Origin: Taxillus chinensis | Lineage: Eukaryota > Streptophyta > Magnoliopsida > Santalales > Loranthaceae | Length of the DNA stretch: 64,000 nt | Assembly: GCA_023512835.1 (NCBI GenBank) | Contig: CM042086.1 | Span: 19,041,029 to 19,105,028, forward strand | Direction: 5' to 3' | Part shown: positions 53,960 to 64,000 of the stretch, in pieces | Layout: each line of letters opens with the position of its first letter | How positions within the stretch are numbered: position 1 is the stretch's first letter | Notes under the pieces: generated by a model | The model's database searches: none | The model's input: the letters and a program-made list of their open reading frames with translations, nothing else | Told to the model about the DNA's origin: nothing | Program-made: the position numbers and the translations under genes

Positions 53960-53961
53960 AC

Positions 53962-53973
53962 TGGTATCAGAGC
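53962..53973 (+). other. Primer-binding site (tRNA-iMet type)
   Basis: TGGTATCAGAGC lies two bases after the 5' LTR. It is the standard plant copia primer site complementary to the 3' end of initiator methionine tRNA. Confidence 0.9.
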
Positions 53974-54153
53974 TCCGGGTTCGAATTCTCTCGACAAATT
54001 CTGAGTATGCTCTGTGGCTACAGCTGTGTCTGATCTGTCACATCAGAAAAGATTTGTTCTTGAGTATTTCATTGTTGTGTATACGTACCACTCGCGCATA
54101 CGGTACTGTTCAAGCATACGGTAAAACAGTAGGTTCGAGTTTGAGGAGGTGCC

Positions 54154-55065
54154 ATGGCGTCCGAGAAGGATTCATACAAGATCGAGAAATTCGACGGGAC
54201 GAATTTCAGTTTCTGGCGAATGCAAATGGAGGACTATCTATACCAGAAAGACTTGTACCTACCGATGGGAGAAAAGCCGGCGGAAATAAAAGACGACGAT
54301 TGGAAGGTGCTAGATCGCAAAGCCTTGGGGGCGGTCCGTCTAAGTCTAACGAGATCTGTGGCCTTCAATGTCAAAGACCAGGATACAATTGCAGGACTGA
54401 TAAAAGCTCTCTTGAATATGTACGAGCAGCCCTCTGCAGCTCACAAGGTATTTTTAATTAAGAAACTGTTTAATTTAAAAATGCCAGAAAATGGAAATTT
54501 TAGAGAGCATCTAAATTCCTTCAATGAGGCCAAAGACCAATTAAAATCGGTAGAAATTACTTTCACCGACGAAATGAATGCCGGTGCCTTGCTTAGTACT
54601 ATGCCAGAAGGTTGGCAGTCAACGGTACAATCTATTTCTGCTTCTTTTGGGAAAAATAAAATGGTATTCTCAGAAGTAGTAGACATGATCATGACGGAGG
54701 AGATTAGAAGGAAGGAAGAAGGCCCTCCCACATCGGCATCAGCATTAAATCTAGAGAGCAGAGGTAGAGGCAGAAACAGAGGCACTCAGCAATGGAGATC
54801 TACATCGAGGAATGGTAGATCCAAATCCAGAAGTCGCCAATTCCATACCAACAAAGGTAAAAATAAAATTGAATGTTGGAATTGTGGAAAATTAGGACAT
54901 TTTAAGTCTGAGTGCAGGGGTCCGAAAGAGGAAGACGACGTGCATGGAAGTGCAAATGTCGCATCAGATGATGCTCTCATATGCTCTATGGAGAGCAAGA
55001 CGGAATCTTGGGTGCTAGATTCAGGAGCTTCATTCCACGCTACCTCAAACAAAGAAGTGTTCTAG
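54154..55065 (+). pseudogene. Copia gag and start of protease, ends at a premature stop
   Basis: 303-residue open part of the polyprotein. The capsid-like gag region opens with KFDGTNFSFWRMQ. A basic Arg/Ser-rich stretch is at ~203-232 and the zinc knuckle CWNCGKLGHFKSEC is at 241-254 (Cys241, Cys244, His249, Cys254). The aspartic protease motif DSGAS follows at 289-293. A TAG at 55063-55065 cuts the frame shortly after the protease active site; the same frame continues behind it. The gag part could still be made intact. Confidence 0.85.
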
Positions 55066-56582
55066 GATTATGTTGCGGGCAATCGAGAAAAGGTGTATCT
55101 CGGTAATGATCAGGCATGCGACGTCGTTGGTCAAGGAACAGTACAGATCAAGCTCAATGGATCTGTATGGAGGCTGAAAGATGTAAGACATGTACCTAGT
55201 CTCAGAAAGAATTTAATTTCCATCGGACAATTGGCAAAAGATGGCTACGTGTCCACTTTTGCGGGAGACACCTGGAAGATTTCCAAAGGAGCCATGACTA
55301 TTGCACGGGGTAAGAAGCATGGAACTCTTTATACAACTATGAATGGAAATTGTTTCATTACAGTTGCAGAGTGTAAAGACGACCCAAATCTGTGGCACCA
55401 AAGACTTGGCCACATGAGTGCAAAGGGAATAGAAGTCATGCATTCAAAAGGGAAGCTGCCATGAGTAAAATCAATAGATATTGATTTGTGTGAAAGCTGT
55501 ATTTTTGGAAAGCGAAACAGTCACTTAAAAGGGAAGCAGAACCCCAAAGGAATCAAAGCTCGAATTGATTCACACAGATGTTTGGGGACCGGCTCCAGTT
55601 TCATCAATTGGAGGTAAGCATTATTTTGTTACCTTTATTGATGATCATTCCAGGAAAGTATGGGTATACTTCATCAGACAGAAGTCAGAAGTATTTGATA
55701 CATTCAAAAGTTGGAAAGCGATGGTCGAGAATGAAACCGATTTGAAGGTCAAAAGGCTGCGTTCAGATAATGGTGGAGAATATGAAGACACCAGATTTAA
55801 ACGGTTCTGTTATGAGAGTGGAATCAAGCTCGAGAGAACTGTGCCAGGGACACCACAACAGAATGGCATAGCAGAACGAATGAACCGGACGTTGACTGAA
55901 AGAGCCAGAAGTATGCGCATACATGCAGGGTTGCCCAAGCAATTTTGGGCGAGAGGCAATCAACACAAGCAGCTTACCTCATCAACCGTGGACCATCAAC
56001 ACCTCTAGAGTTCAAAATACCAGAAGAAGTTTGGACGGGAAAAGAGGTTAGACTTTCACATTTGAAAGTATTTGGTTGTGTCTCTTATGTGCATATTAGT
56101 GATAATGCTAGAAGTAAACTTGATGCTAAATCACTTAAATGCACATTTGTTGGTTATGGTGGTGATAACCAAAATAAGAAAATCATTAGAAGTAGAGATG
56201 TTGTGTTTAATGAAAAAGTCCTGTATAAAGATAGAGACACGACCAAATCCACTAGTCAAGTGGATCATGAGCCTGTTTACTTTGAGCCCGATGATATCCC
56301 AGATAGTGCAGCTATCAAAACAGGCCAGAAACCTCAGGAGGAGGAAGTTACAGGACAAGCCATTGAAGAGCCACAGGATCAAGTTCCTACATTGAGGAGA
56401 TCCAGTCGACCGCATGTACCAAACAGGAAGTACTTAAATTATTTGCTGCTGACAGATGGAGGAGAGCCTGAATGCTATCATGAAGCATGTCAGGTAGATG
56501 ATGCGAGCAAGTGGGAGCTTGCAATGGAAGATGAAATGAAGTCTCTTATATCCAACCAGACTTGGGAATTAGCAAAGCTACC
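55066..56582 (+). pseudogene. Copia pol: protease end, GAG-pre-integrase, integrase (broken)
   Basis: Continues in the gag frame through the protease end and the LWHQRLGHM zinc region to a TGA at 55462-55464. It shifts frame near 55.53 kb into integrase with HTDVWGP, VTFIDDHSRKVWVYF, LRSDNGGEYE and TPQQNGIAERMNRTL (the Asp-Asp-Glu catalytic residues), and shifts again near 55.93 kb into AAYLINRGPS and HLKVFGCVSYVH. The interdomain region then reaches NQTWELAKLP, where the nested insertion interrupts it. Confidence 0.85.
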
Positions 56583-56868
56583 TGTAAGCCCCGCAAAATT
56601 TTTAGCTATTTAAGTTCTTACTTAAAGAGTAATAATAATAAAATAACAATAATGTTATTGTTAACAATAGTTAGAAAGGATATTTTAGATATTATCACGA
56701 TAAAAATAAGCACCCAATATAGTCATTCAAATAACATGTGATAAGTAGCCGTTATGAATAGTATCCGTCCGTTATAAATAGTATCCGTTTGGACTTCCAT
56801 AAATAGGTATGAGCATGAGATTTTATTTATAAGAGAGTATAGAAGTAAAAAGAAGAATAATAAGAGTT

Positions 56869-57069
56869 ATGGCATCAAGTTCTCAAGTACTGCCATCCGA
56901 GAATAGTGTACGCGATGAAGATCGGCGAGCAATACAACTTGAAGTTACAAAGCTATGCTTTGCTATAGATGAGCTAAATGCTCGTGTCCAATGGCTGCAA
57001 TATAATGCGACGAGACACAGGGAGAAGTTTGAGGTTATTCGTGCGACAACCACGACAATGTTAAGTTGA
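56869..57069 (+). other. Unrecognised 66-codon frame inside the nested insertion
   Basis: The frame MASSSQVLPSENSVRDEDRR... encodes a charged, probably helical peptide. It is preceded ~70 bp upstream by a CATAAATAGG box and, before that, by a repeated TT-TAAATAGTATCCGT-type word. I do not recognise the peptide. It may belong to another element inserted in the LTR or be a diverged fragment of some transcript leader. Function unknown. Confidence 0.25.
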
Positions 57070-58204
57070 AGGGTTGTGCGGCTTTTTATCGTAGAAGCAC
57101 AACACGTCCTACGCACATACGCTAATATAATTCAAGAAATTTTACGAAGGCCATAGAATATGATATTAATGTTTATGTTTAAGATTATAATATTTTATGC
57201 TATAATGTTATCTTACTTTATTGTTTATTGATTATGCAATTATATTATTTTATCCGCGTAAATATTAAATACGTTATAAAAAAATAAAATAATTTCTTAT
57301 ATGTCATAAAACGTTTAGATGCTATATATTATGTCATTTAGTTTCTTAAACCAAATTACTATGGGTAAGTAAGTATTACAAGCCGTAACTTTACCAAAAG
57401 TATAAAACATAGGTAAGGCCCAAAAATTTGAATAAGGCAGATTCTGGAGGTCCCATTCAAAAATCCATAACTTAAATTATACAGATCCAATTGACATGAA
57501 ACCAAGGCCCATTTGTTCATTTATGACTTAGTTAAAACGTGTAGAAATTTCAGAATTTAATATGAAGCCAATCAATTCCAGAATTTAAAATACTACACAT
57601 AGGTTCAGTATGAACGGGTAAACATTTTAGTATGACTTTAAAATTCAATAACTTTTGTTATACATATTTAAAAATTATAAAATTGATACCCATTTGTAGA
57701 TATTTGAGTTAGTAATGCAATACAATTGGCCATTTGTCAAAAACTACAAAATTAAAAACATTATAATTGAATTAGTAGGGAGTACACCAATGTGGACTTT
57801 TGATGCCAAAGGAACCTTCTAGGTTTAAAAGTCTTAAAATATTTTTTTAATGATAGGAGGAGATAACCACGTTTTTAATAAGAGATAATATGAAGAAAAT
57901 AAAGTATTATATATATTTTAAATAATTTAATTTAATGCCAAAGTCAAATTTGTACACTATTTTTCACACTATTACACCTACCATCCTTGCCTATATAAGG
58001 AGTGTCTTGCCTCTCCTCTTAATGCACAAATCCCTCAAGCCACACCACGAAATTCCCTCTCAAAACACTCCCTTAAGCCCTCTTAACACCCCAAATACTC
58101 TACTCAAATCCTCTTTTGCTTTTGGTACTTACCAAGCGTCGAAGTTCAACGAAAGGTAATACTTAAGATTTTGAAATTTTGAAGTTACTTCTTATTTATT
58201 ATGT

Positions 58205-58350
58205 AGATCTATATGGTTGGTTTTACCACCTCATATATACTATATTCATGGTTGGTTTTACCACCTTACATATGTTATTTATATGATTGGTTGTACCACC
58301 TCGTATATATACATACATGGTTGGCCTTGCCACCTCATATATATTTATAT
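58205..58350. repeat. Minisatellite inside the nested LTR
   Basis: About four diverged tandem copies of an ATGGTTGGTTTTACCACCTC-type unit with TATATA spacers. Confidence 0.85.
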
Positions 58351-58502
58351 ATACATGTGTAATGATTTTAAATTATAGTATTTTATCATAGCATATATTG
58401 TCGTTCTATAATTCAAGTGAAAAGATGAGAATATTAACTTATGTTTTTATTTTTATTTTTAAGGTTCTAGATAGCGGAAGATCATAAGGAACAACTTCTA
58501 AA

Positions 58503-58733
58503 ATGAATTCCCCCGACAATCGCCCTTCTTCTTCTGCAACCCCAATTGTTAATGCTTCAACCTCACAGCTATCTCCATCCTTATCTACTCCTGATCGTCC
58601 ATTTAGACCCGTGTCTAATATCCCCTCATGGTTAAGGTGGAAGACACGTAGGAAAAATAAGCTTATCGAACGTCTTTTCCGTTCACCCAATACAAGAAGT
58701 AAATCTTATTCAAAAAACTCTCAAGGCATATAA
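58503..58733 (+). other. Unrecognised 76-codon frame in the nested LTR
   Basis: A Ser/Pro-rich then basic frame (MNSPDNRPSSSATPIV..., WKTRRKNKLIERLFRS) downstream of the LTR TATA box. It has no recognised domain and is probably a chance frame in the LTR R/U5 region. Confidence 0.15.
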
Positions 58734-58869
58734 CCTAGTTAGTGCACAACTCAAGGCTTATGATGCATGAGATCAAAATAGGAGATGGAACAGCAATAAA
58801 AGTGGGAACCCAAATTAATATTCAACCCCACAAGCACGGTATGCCTATTAAAAGATATAAGTTAAAGTA

Positions 58870-58870
<1 letters not shown>

Positions 58871-58922
<52 letters not shown>
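58871..58922. repeat. (TA)n microsatellite in the nested LTR
   Basis: About 52 bases of alternating TA. Confidence 0.95.
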
Positions 58923-58925
<3 letters not shown>

Positions 58926-59965
58926 GAGATATGTGTGATATTGAACTTTTCAAGCATTAATGCTAATTTAGTGTTTTGATATTTTTAAGGTTTAGAACGC
59001 GGAGAACGACAAGCGGATTGTAAAGGTTTTTCTCATCCCCTTTTTCTTTTTTATTATAGTCTATATTTCATAAGGGTTTTCTTTTCTTTATTCTCACTTT
59101 TCTCTTTCTCCTTCTGATGTTCTATTTCCATGTTATTATTGTGTTAATATTTTATGTTTCTTATTCTTCTATGTTGATTTTTTTGTTGAGAACATTAGTT
59201 TCGTTTTAATTTCTTAATGATCTTTTTAATTGATTGGGGTAGATAACCATTTTGATAATCGTGGTTATCCTTGTTAGCCTTGAATGTTTTATTGAAATTC
59301 CATGCTATGTTTCATGTTATGTATGACCTCTTATGTTTGGACAAAGTAAGTTTATGATGGGTGGTTCCAAAAAGACCTCCAATGCATCGGGTAAAGAACA
59401 TTACTGGAGAGTGTCAATCCAGCTGATAATATGTTATGTTATGATTCGGTATCTGAGTGGTTAACCTAGGTCATGATGTTATGATACGATGTCTAAACAT
59501 AATCTTCCATGTTATGATTTCCTTGTGAAATGTTGATCATGTATAATGTGCAAATATTATATGGTATTTCCTATGTTCGATATCTACATGATTTTTCTTA
59601 CCCACTTACGTTTACCCTTACTGGGCTATTTGAGCTCACCCTTTTTATGATTTCTTTTCCAACCCCAGGTAATTAAGGGATGGAGAAACTAGGATAAGGA
59701 GTCGAGAAGTGCTTGGAAATAAAGTTGTGTGAAAAATTAAAGATTTATTAAGTTGTTTGCTCGTGTGCTTTGTTATGTAATAATGGGTTATGGATACTTA
59801 GTCTCTAAACCCCTAAACCTTAAAGATCTTGGATTGAAATTTGTAATAATGAATGGTTTGTTTGATTAAATAAGTAATAGTTTGAAATTGATATAAAATT
59901 TGTATATTTATTTTCCGCTAACGCACCCGGTTTGGAAGTCTCAAATTTGGGGGCGTTACACTACC

Positions 59966-61394
59966 GGCCAGCAAGAAAGCTTTACAAAACAAATGAGTGT
60001 ATCGAGTCAAGGAGGAGCATGATGGCTCCAAGCGATATAAAGCAAGACTGGTGGTTAAAGGCTTCCAACAGAAGGAAGGTATTGACTATACTGAAATATT
60101 TTCTCTAGTTGTTAAACTAACTACCATTCGGTTAGTTTTGAGCATTATAGCAGCAAAGGATCTACATCTAGAGCAATTAGATGTAAAGACAGCTTTTCTC
60201 CATGGAGATTTGGAGGAAGAGATATACATGCAGCAACCAGAAGGATTCACAAATGAGGGCAATGAAGATCTGGTATGCAGGTTGACCAAAAGCTTGTATG
60301 GTTTAAAACAAGCACCCCGATAGTGGTACAAGAAATTTGATGGTTTTATGCAGAATAATGGCTATCTGAGATGCAATGCTGACCACTGCTGTTACTTCAA
60401 GAAGGTTGATTCCAGTTTTATTATCTTGCTACTTTATGTTGATGACATATTAATAGCAGGAGCAAATCTAGATGAGATCAACAGGTTGAAGAGACAGTTG
60501 TCCAGTGAATTTGAGATGAAGGACTTGGGTGCAGCAAAGCAGATACTTGGAATGAGGATTAGCAGAGACAGACAGAAAGGTATCTTATAATTATCTCAAG
60601 TAGAATATATTTATAAGATATTACAAAGGTTTAGCATGAGTGATGCCAAGCCAGTAAGGACACCTCTTGCTAATCATTTCAAGTTGTCAAAGGAGCAATG
60701 TCCAAAGACAGATGAAGAGAAGGACTACATGGCTAAGGTTCCATATGCCTCAGCCATTGGAAGCTTCATGTATGCCATGGTGTGCACGAGACCAGATATT
60801 GCTCATGCAAGGGAAGCGAAGGAGCGATTTATGTCTAATCCAGGAAAGCAGCATTGGGAAGCAGTAAAATGGATACTTCGATACCTGCGATATACTACTA
60901 ACAAATGTCTATGTTTCAGAAAAGGTGAACTGAAGTTGCAGGGCTATGTTGATGCTGATTTCGCTGGAGAAATAGACCACAGGAGGAGCACTACAGGATA
61001 TGTGTTCACGTTGGGGACTACGGCGATGGTGGAATTCTCGATTCTGAGAAGATTGTGGCTCTATCTACAACTCGAGGCAGAGTATGTTGCGGATGTGGCC
61101 TACAAGGAGTTTATTTGGTTACAAGGATTATTAGCAGAAATGGGTTTCAAGCAAGAGATGGATGTATTGCATAGTGACAGTCAGAGTGCAATACACTTGG
61201 CCAAGAATTCAGCATTTCATTCAAGGACCAAGCATATTGGACTGCGTTATCATTTCATTCGATCATTGTTGGAGGATGAAGTGTTAAAACTTGTAAAAAT
61301 ACAAGGGAGCAAGAACCCAGCTGATATGTTAACCAAAGCAGTCACTACAGACAAATTAGGGTTGTGCGCAACTCTAATTGGTCTTCAAGAATAG
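59966..61394 (+). pseudogene. Copia pol: reverse transcriptase and RNase H (broken)
   Basis: The frame resumes right after the insertion: KKALQNK, a TGA at 59994-59996 where a Trp is expected, then [19 protein letters not shown] and [22 protein letters not shown] (60321-60323) follows [12 protein letters not shown], the RT catalytic box, is encoded at 60435-60446. A TAA is at 60588-60590. RNase H follows with DADFAGEID, EAEYVADVAYKEFIWLQ and SDSQSAIHLAKN, ending IGLQE. Near 61.02-61.08 kb the expected sequence appears only in another frame, so two compensating shifts are present. Catalytic boxes survive but no full protein can be made. Confidence 0.88.
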
Positions 61395-61446
61395 TTGCAT
61401 TGAAAAGAGCTATTGCAGGTGTGAAGACAGATTAAAATCAGTATTC

Positions 61447-61457
61447 AAGTGGGAGAT
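61447..61457 (+). other. Polypurine tract
   Basis: AAGTGGGAGAT immediately precedes the 3' LTR, the usual plus-strand priming site of copia elements. Confidence 0.85.
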
Positions 61458-61893
61458 TGTCAACACTTGCGGCTGGTCCACCTCACCGTCCAAAAGAAAG
61501 AAAGAAAGAAAGAAGAAAAAAGAAAAAAAGGGTTACGGCAAACCAAATTGTCAAACATGGTGTGCCAACGCGGAGGAAAAACACGGTGCAGCAAGCCTAT
61601 AAATAGGCACCTCACGGGCTGTGTAATCCCATCCCAGCAGCAAGTCCCAAATACGGGAGAGAGAGAGAGAGAAAAAGAGAGAGAAAAGAAATAGAGAGAG
61701 GAGAAAATTATCAATTTGATAATTTCTCGGGTGTATTTGGGTATTGGGATCGAGTGTTTGTAAACACAGTGTATTTTTCTCTCCATAGTAAAAATACTGC
61801 AGTAGCTCCGTGGACGTAGGGAATTTCCCGAACCACGTAAAATTCTCGGTGTGCCATTTTTATTTCCTCCTATTTCCGTATTTGCTCCCAACA
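61458..61893 (+). repeat. 3' LTR of the copia element
   Basis: 436 bp. Compared with the 5' LTR I found two substitutions (CTCTACATAG to CTCTCCATAG, and TTTCCCCCTA to TTTCCTCCTA) and length changes confined to the A/G-rich repeats. TATA box copy at 61598-61605. Confidence 0.95.
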
Positions 61894-62189
61894 CCATGGA
61901 GTCCCGAAGCTTCTTTCAGAGGCTGCTGACGATGGAGGTGCGGGTGTGATCAGTGGAGGATCCTGGATCTCATTCGGATAGGCTCTAGTTGGCGGCATGC
62001 ATTGGACCGATCAAGGGCCTCCAAGCGGAGCTTGATGACCTTGGCCTTCTTTAGCGCTAATGCGACATTGGCGTCCATGCGCCATCACAACTCCTTCACG
62101 CTCCTCACATTGTGCAACATCTTGCTTTGCTCGTGCACGCTCTGGAGCCGGTGCTTGATGGCCTCGATCTCTCTCAGTTCGTCCTTCAT
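61894..62189 (-). pseudogene. Syntaxin (SYP1-type Qa-SNARE) pseudogene, upstream piece
   Basis: Reads on the minus strand as MKDELREIEAIKHRLQSVHE, QSKMLHNVRSVKEL, a TGA, WRMDANVALALKKAKVIKLR and LEALDRSN. After frame and stop lesions it continues DPGSSTDHTRTSIVSSL and KKLRDSMEAFN. This is the N-terminal helical (Habc) region of plant plasma-membrane syntaxins of the SYP12 kind, which drive vesicle fusion in secretion and cytokinesis. Stops, a frameshift and the missing first part and SNARE motif show it is dead. The copia element is inserted at the DSMEAFN segment, and the remaining piece is at 53425-53524. Confidence 0.82.
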
Positions 62190-62199
62190 GGAAAGTCAA

Positions 62200-64000
62200 T
62201 TTCAGCTTTTCTCAGCCATAAGCGAGAAGTCAGAAGTTTCTTTGCTTTATAATATAATGATTTGGTAAAAAGAATTAATAAAAGGTATATTCTGTAGAAT
62301 GTATATAGTAAGATTTAAGGTAATGGGTTGAAAATGAATAAAAATAATAATATAAGAATTAGTAAAAAAATTATTAAAATAAAATAATGGGTTGGAGAGG
62401 CTAATAAAATTTATTAGTTGCAAACTTTTGATATATGATATAAGATTGTGCATCATTATATGTCAGGCCCATCTAATGGAGCGAATAAGGTGAGACAGTA
62501 TTAGATTAAAACAAATATCTTAATGTATTTGTATTTTTTTAAATATTATTTATATTCAAGCAAAAAAGATTATATTTTATTTATATTCGTATTCTTACTC
62601 AAATATATAATATGTATTTGGGGTGTCGTTTATATGGGTAAGGTTAAGGCTCTTAATGACACCGGGTGAAAAAAAATATACTTAGTTAGGGTGAATATTA
62701 GTCAGTTCAATTTATGTTATATTTTAAAATTGAACTAACGGGCTAACAAAAGTCGAAAACTATCAATTTTTAGTTTGGTTCAGTTTATCAATTTTTAACC
62801 AGCATTAACGCTCAAAAGAACTACCAAGGTAGCAAAAAACATACTAATAACTTTATCTAGTGCATTAGTTATGTACTATGCAAATATATATATATATATA
62901 TATATATGACATCAAAAAGGTTAGTATGTAAACCATTAATACTATCAATCTGTTCACAAATGTTTGTACAAATGTATTAGTGTTGATCTTCTTAAAAAAT
63001 TTCAGAAAAAAAATATAAATTCAAGAAAAGTACAACCGCATATGCGAGTGACCTATGTAATAATATAGATTCACTATTAATGCTTAATCAATAACCACCA
63101 AAGTAGTGAATGACAGATTAATAATTTTATAAAGTGTATTGGCTATATACTATACAAATATATATGACATGAGCAAAGACCAATTTGTTTACTATTAACA
63201 CTCCTGATTCATTCACAAATGTTTGTATAGATGCATTAGTGTTAATTTTCTTATACAATTTTAGGGAAGAATATAGATTCATGAGGTATCGTTACGTTTG
63301 CGAGTGACATAAATAAAAAGAGACATAACTGAAGTATTTGAATATATATTACATTATATTTGATTGGTTCGATTCACGAATCAACTAAATCATAAACCAA
63401 TTGTAATATATCATTTTTTTAAATTTAAAATTAAATAAATCAAATCAATTATTAAAATTATATATATTTGATTTATATGATTTATTAATTCAAATCCATT
63501 TTGATCACCCTTAATAGCATTAGTTTTTGTTTTTTTATAGAAGTTTATTTTTCTTATATCCAGGAAAAAAATATTAAAAAATCATAAAATTTTTTTATAG
63601 TAGATTCGCTATATTTAACTTTATTCAGAAGGCTTGCATAGTGTTTACTAATATACTAGAAAACACTTTTAACTCAATATAATTATTAAATTATATAAAT
63701 TTTTTTCTCATATCTTATAAAAACTATTAAATATTTTTGATGTTAGAGCATTAACATTAAATACCTAATCATTTTTCCTAAATTTATAGATTTAAATTAC
63801 TTTTTATTTTTCTATATAAATATACACCACAATAAATTTTTCAAATTACCTTATATATTATTAAAATAATATTTTATGCTATTTTTTATTTAATAATTTT
63901 TTGTTATAATTCAATATAAAATAAAAATAAATAGTATGAGAAACGCGGTTGAGAGAGCTAAAAGAAATTTTTTATATATAATTTAATAATTAAAAGGAGT
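62200..64000. other. AT-rich intergenic DNA to window end
   Basis: No gene seen. Contains a TA run at 62884-62907 and the diverged tandem repeat listed separately. Confidence 0.6.
62810..63320. repeat. Diverged two-copy tandem repeat, period about 259 bp
   Basis: CACAAATGTTTGTA occurs at 62955 and 63214 in matching contexts. Preceding (ATTAGTTATGTACTATGCAA compared with ATTGGCTATATACTATACAA) and following (TGCGAGTGAC) segments also recur. No coding content. Confidence 0.75.

Larger units (their letters stand above)
56583..59960. mobile_element. Nested insertion, probable solo Ty3-gypsy LTR (3378 bp)
   Basis: Starts TGTAAGCCCCGC and ends GGGGGCGTTACA, i.e. TG...CA ends that are nearly inverted copies of each other. 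It is flanked by the 5-bp duplication CTACC at 56578-56582 and 59961-59965. No gag-pol domains are inside. A TATATAAG promoter-like box is at 57992-57999. Long LTRs with such ends are typical of Tekay/Del chromoviruses, so a solo LTR left by LTR-LTR recombination is the best reading. Strand relative to the host element appears plus, from the TATA box. Confidence 0.7.
53525..61893 (+). mobile_element. Ty1-copia LTR retrotransposon, Tork/Tnt1-like, disabled, with nested insertion (8369 bp)
   Basis: Two ~435-bp LTRs begin TGTC and end AACA. A 5-bp target duplication CCATG stands at 53520-53524 and 61894-61898. A primer-binding site matching initiator tRNA-Met follows the 5' LTR and a polypurine tract precedes the 3' LTR. 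Domain order is gag, protease, integrase, RT, RNase H, which is the copia order. The polyprotein has at least five in-frame stops and several frameshifts, plus a 3.4 kb insertion between integrase and RT. The LTRs differ by only about two substitutions outside the purine-rich microsatellites, which points to recent insertion. Confidence 0.95.

Overview
The window is nuclear DNA of a flowering plant, most likely a eudicot. The signs are AT-rich intergenic DNA with many TA microsatellites, genes with GT-AG introns, plant-specific families (Aux/IAA, HIPP, plant P450 reductase) and several plant transposon types. I cannot name the species. I found no operons, CRISPR arrays or bacterial genes, and no previously undescribed multi-gene system. 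What stands out is genome structure: a tandem duplication, an artefactual poly-G block, nested retrotransposons and captured or broken gene fragments.

Layout. 1-1.5 kb: a broken hyccin-family fragment and a small element with long inverted repeats around an unrecognised GC-rich insert. 1.5-6.2 kb: AT-rich, no gene seen. 6.4-11.6 kb: a complete 18-exon NADPH-cytochrome P450 reductase gene (688 aa). 11.6-17.7 kb: gene-poor. 17.7-27.7 kb: a near-identical 5 kb direct tandem duplication, each unit holding an IAA33-type Aux/IAA gene (identical 181-aa products) and the same decayed copia fragment. 29.25-33.8 kb: about 4.5 kb of poly-G, then G/T/C sequence with no A at all, almost certainly a sequencing or assembly artefact. 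35.5-40.6 kb: two related RING-H2 genes in convergent orientation, with a 902-bp PIF/Harbinger-like non-autonomous element between them carrying a broken OST3/OST6 fragment. 43.7-45.5 kb: a five-exon HIPP gene with two HMA domains and a CaaX box. 46-53 kb: local duplications, a decayed hAT transposase, a Tourist-like fold-back MITE and a decayed copia pol fragment. 53.5-61.9 kb: a structurally complete Ty1-copia element (two LTRs, PBS, PPT, TSD CCATG) with a disabled polyprotein. It sits inside a syntaxin pseudogene and contains a 3.4 kb LTR-like insertion (TSD CTACC), probably a solo Ty3-gypsy LTR. 62-64 kb: AT-rich, with a diverged tandem repeat.

The intact genes act in separate processes: electron supply to ER P450s (CPR), auxin-related transcription (IAA33 pair), ubiquitin ligation (RING-H2 pair) and metal binding at membranes (HIPP). 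Nothing in the sequence links them functionally. Because the poly-G block shows the assembly is imperfect, the tandem IAA33 duplication should be tested as a possible unmerged-haplotype artefact before any biological reading.
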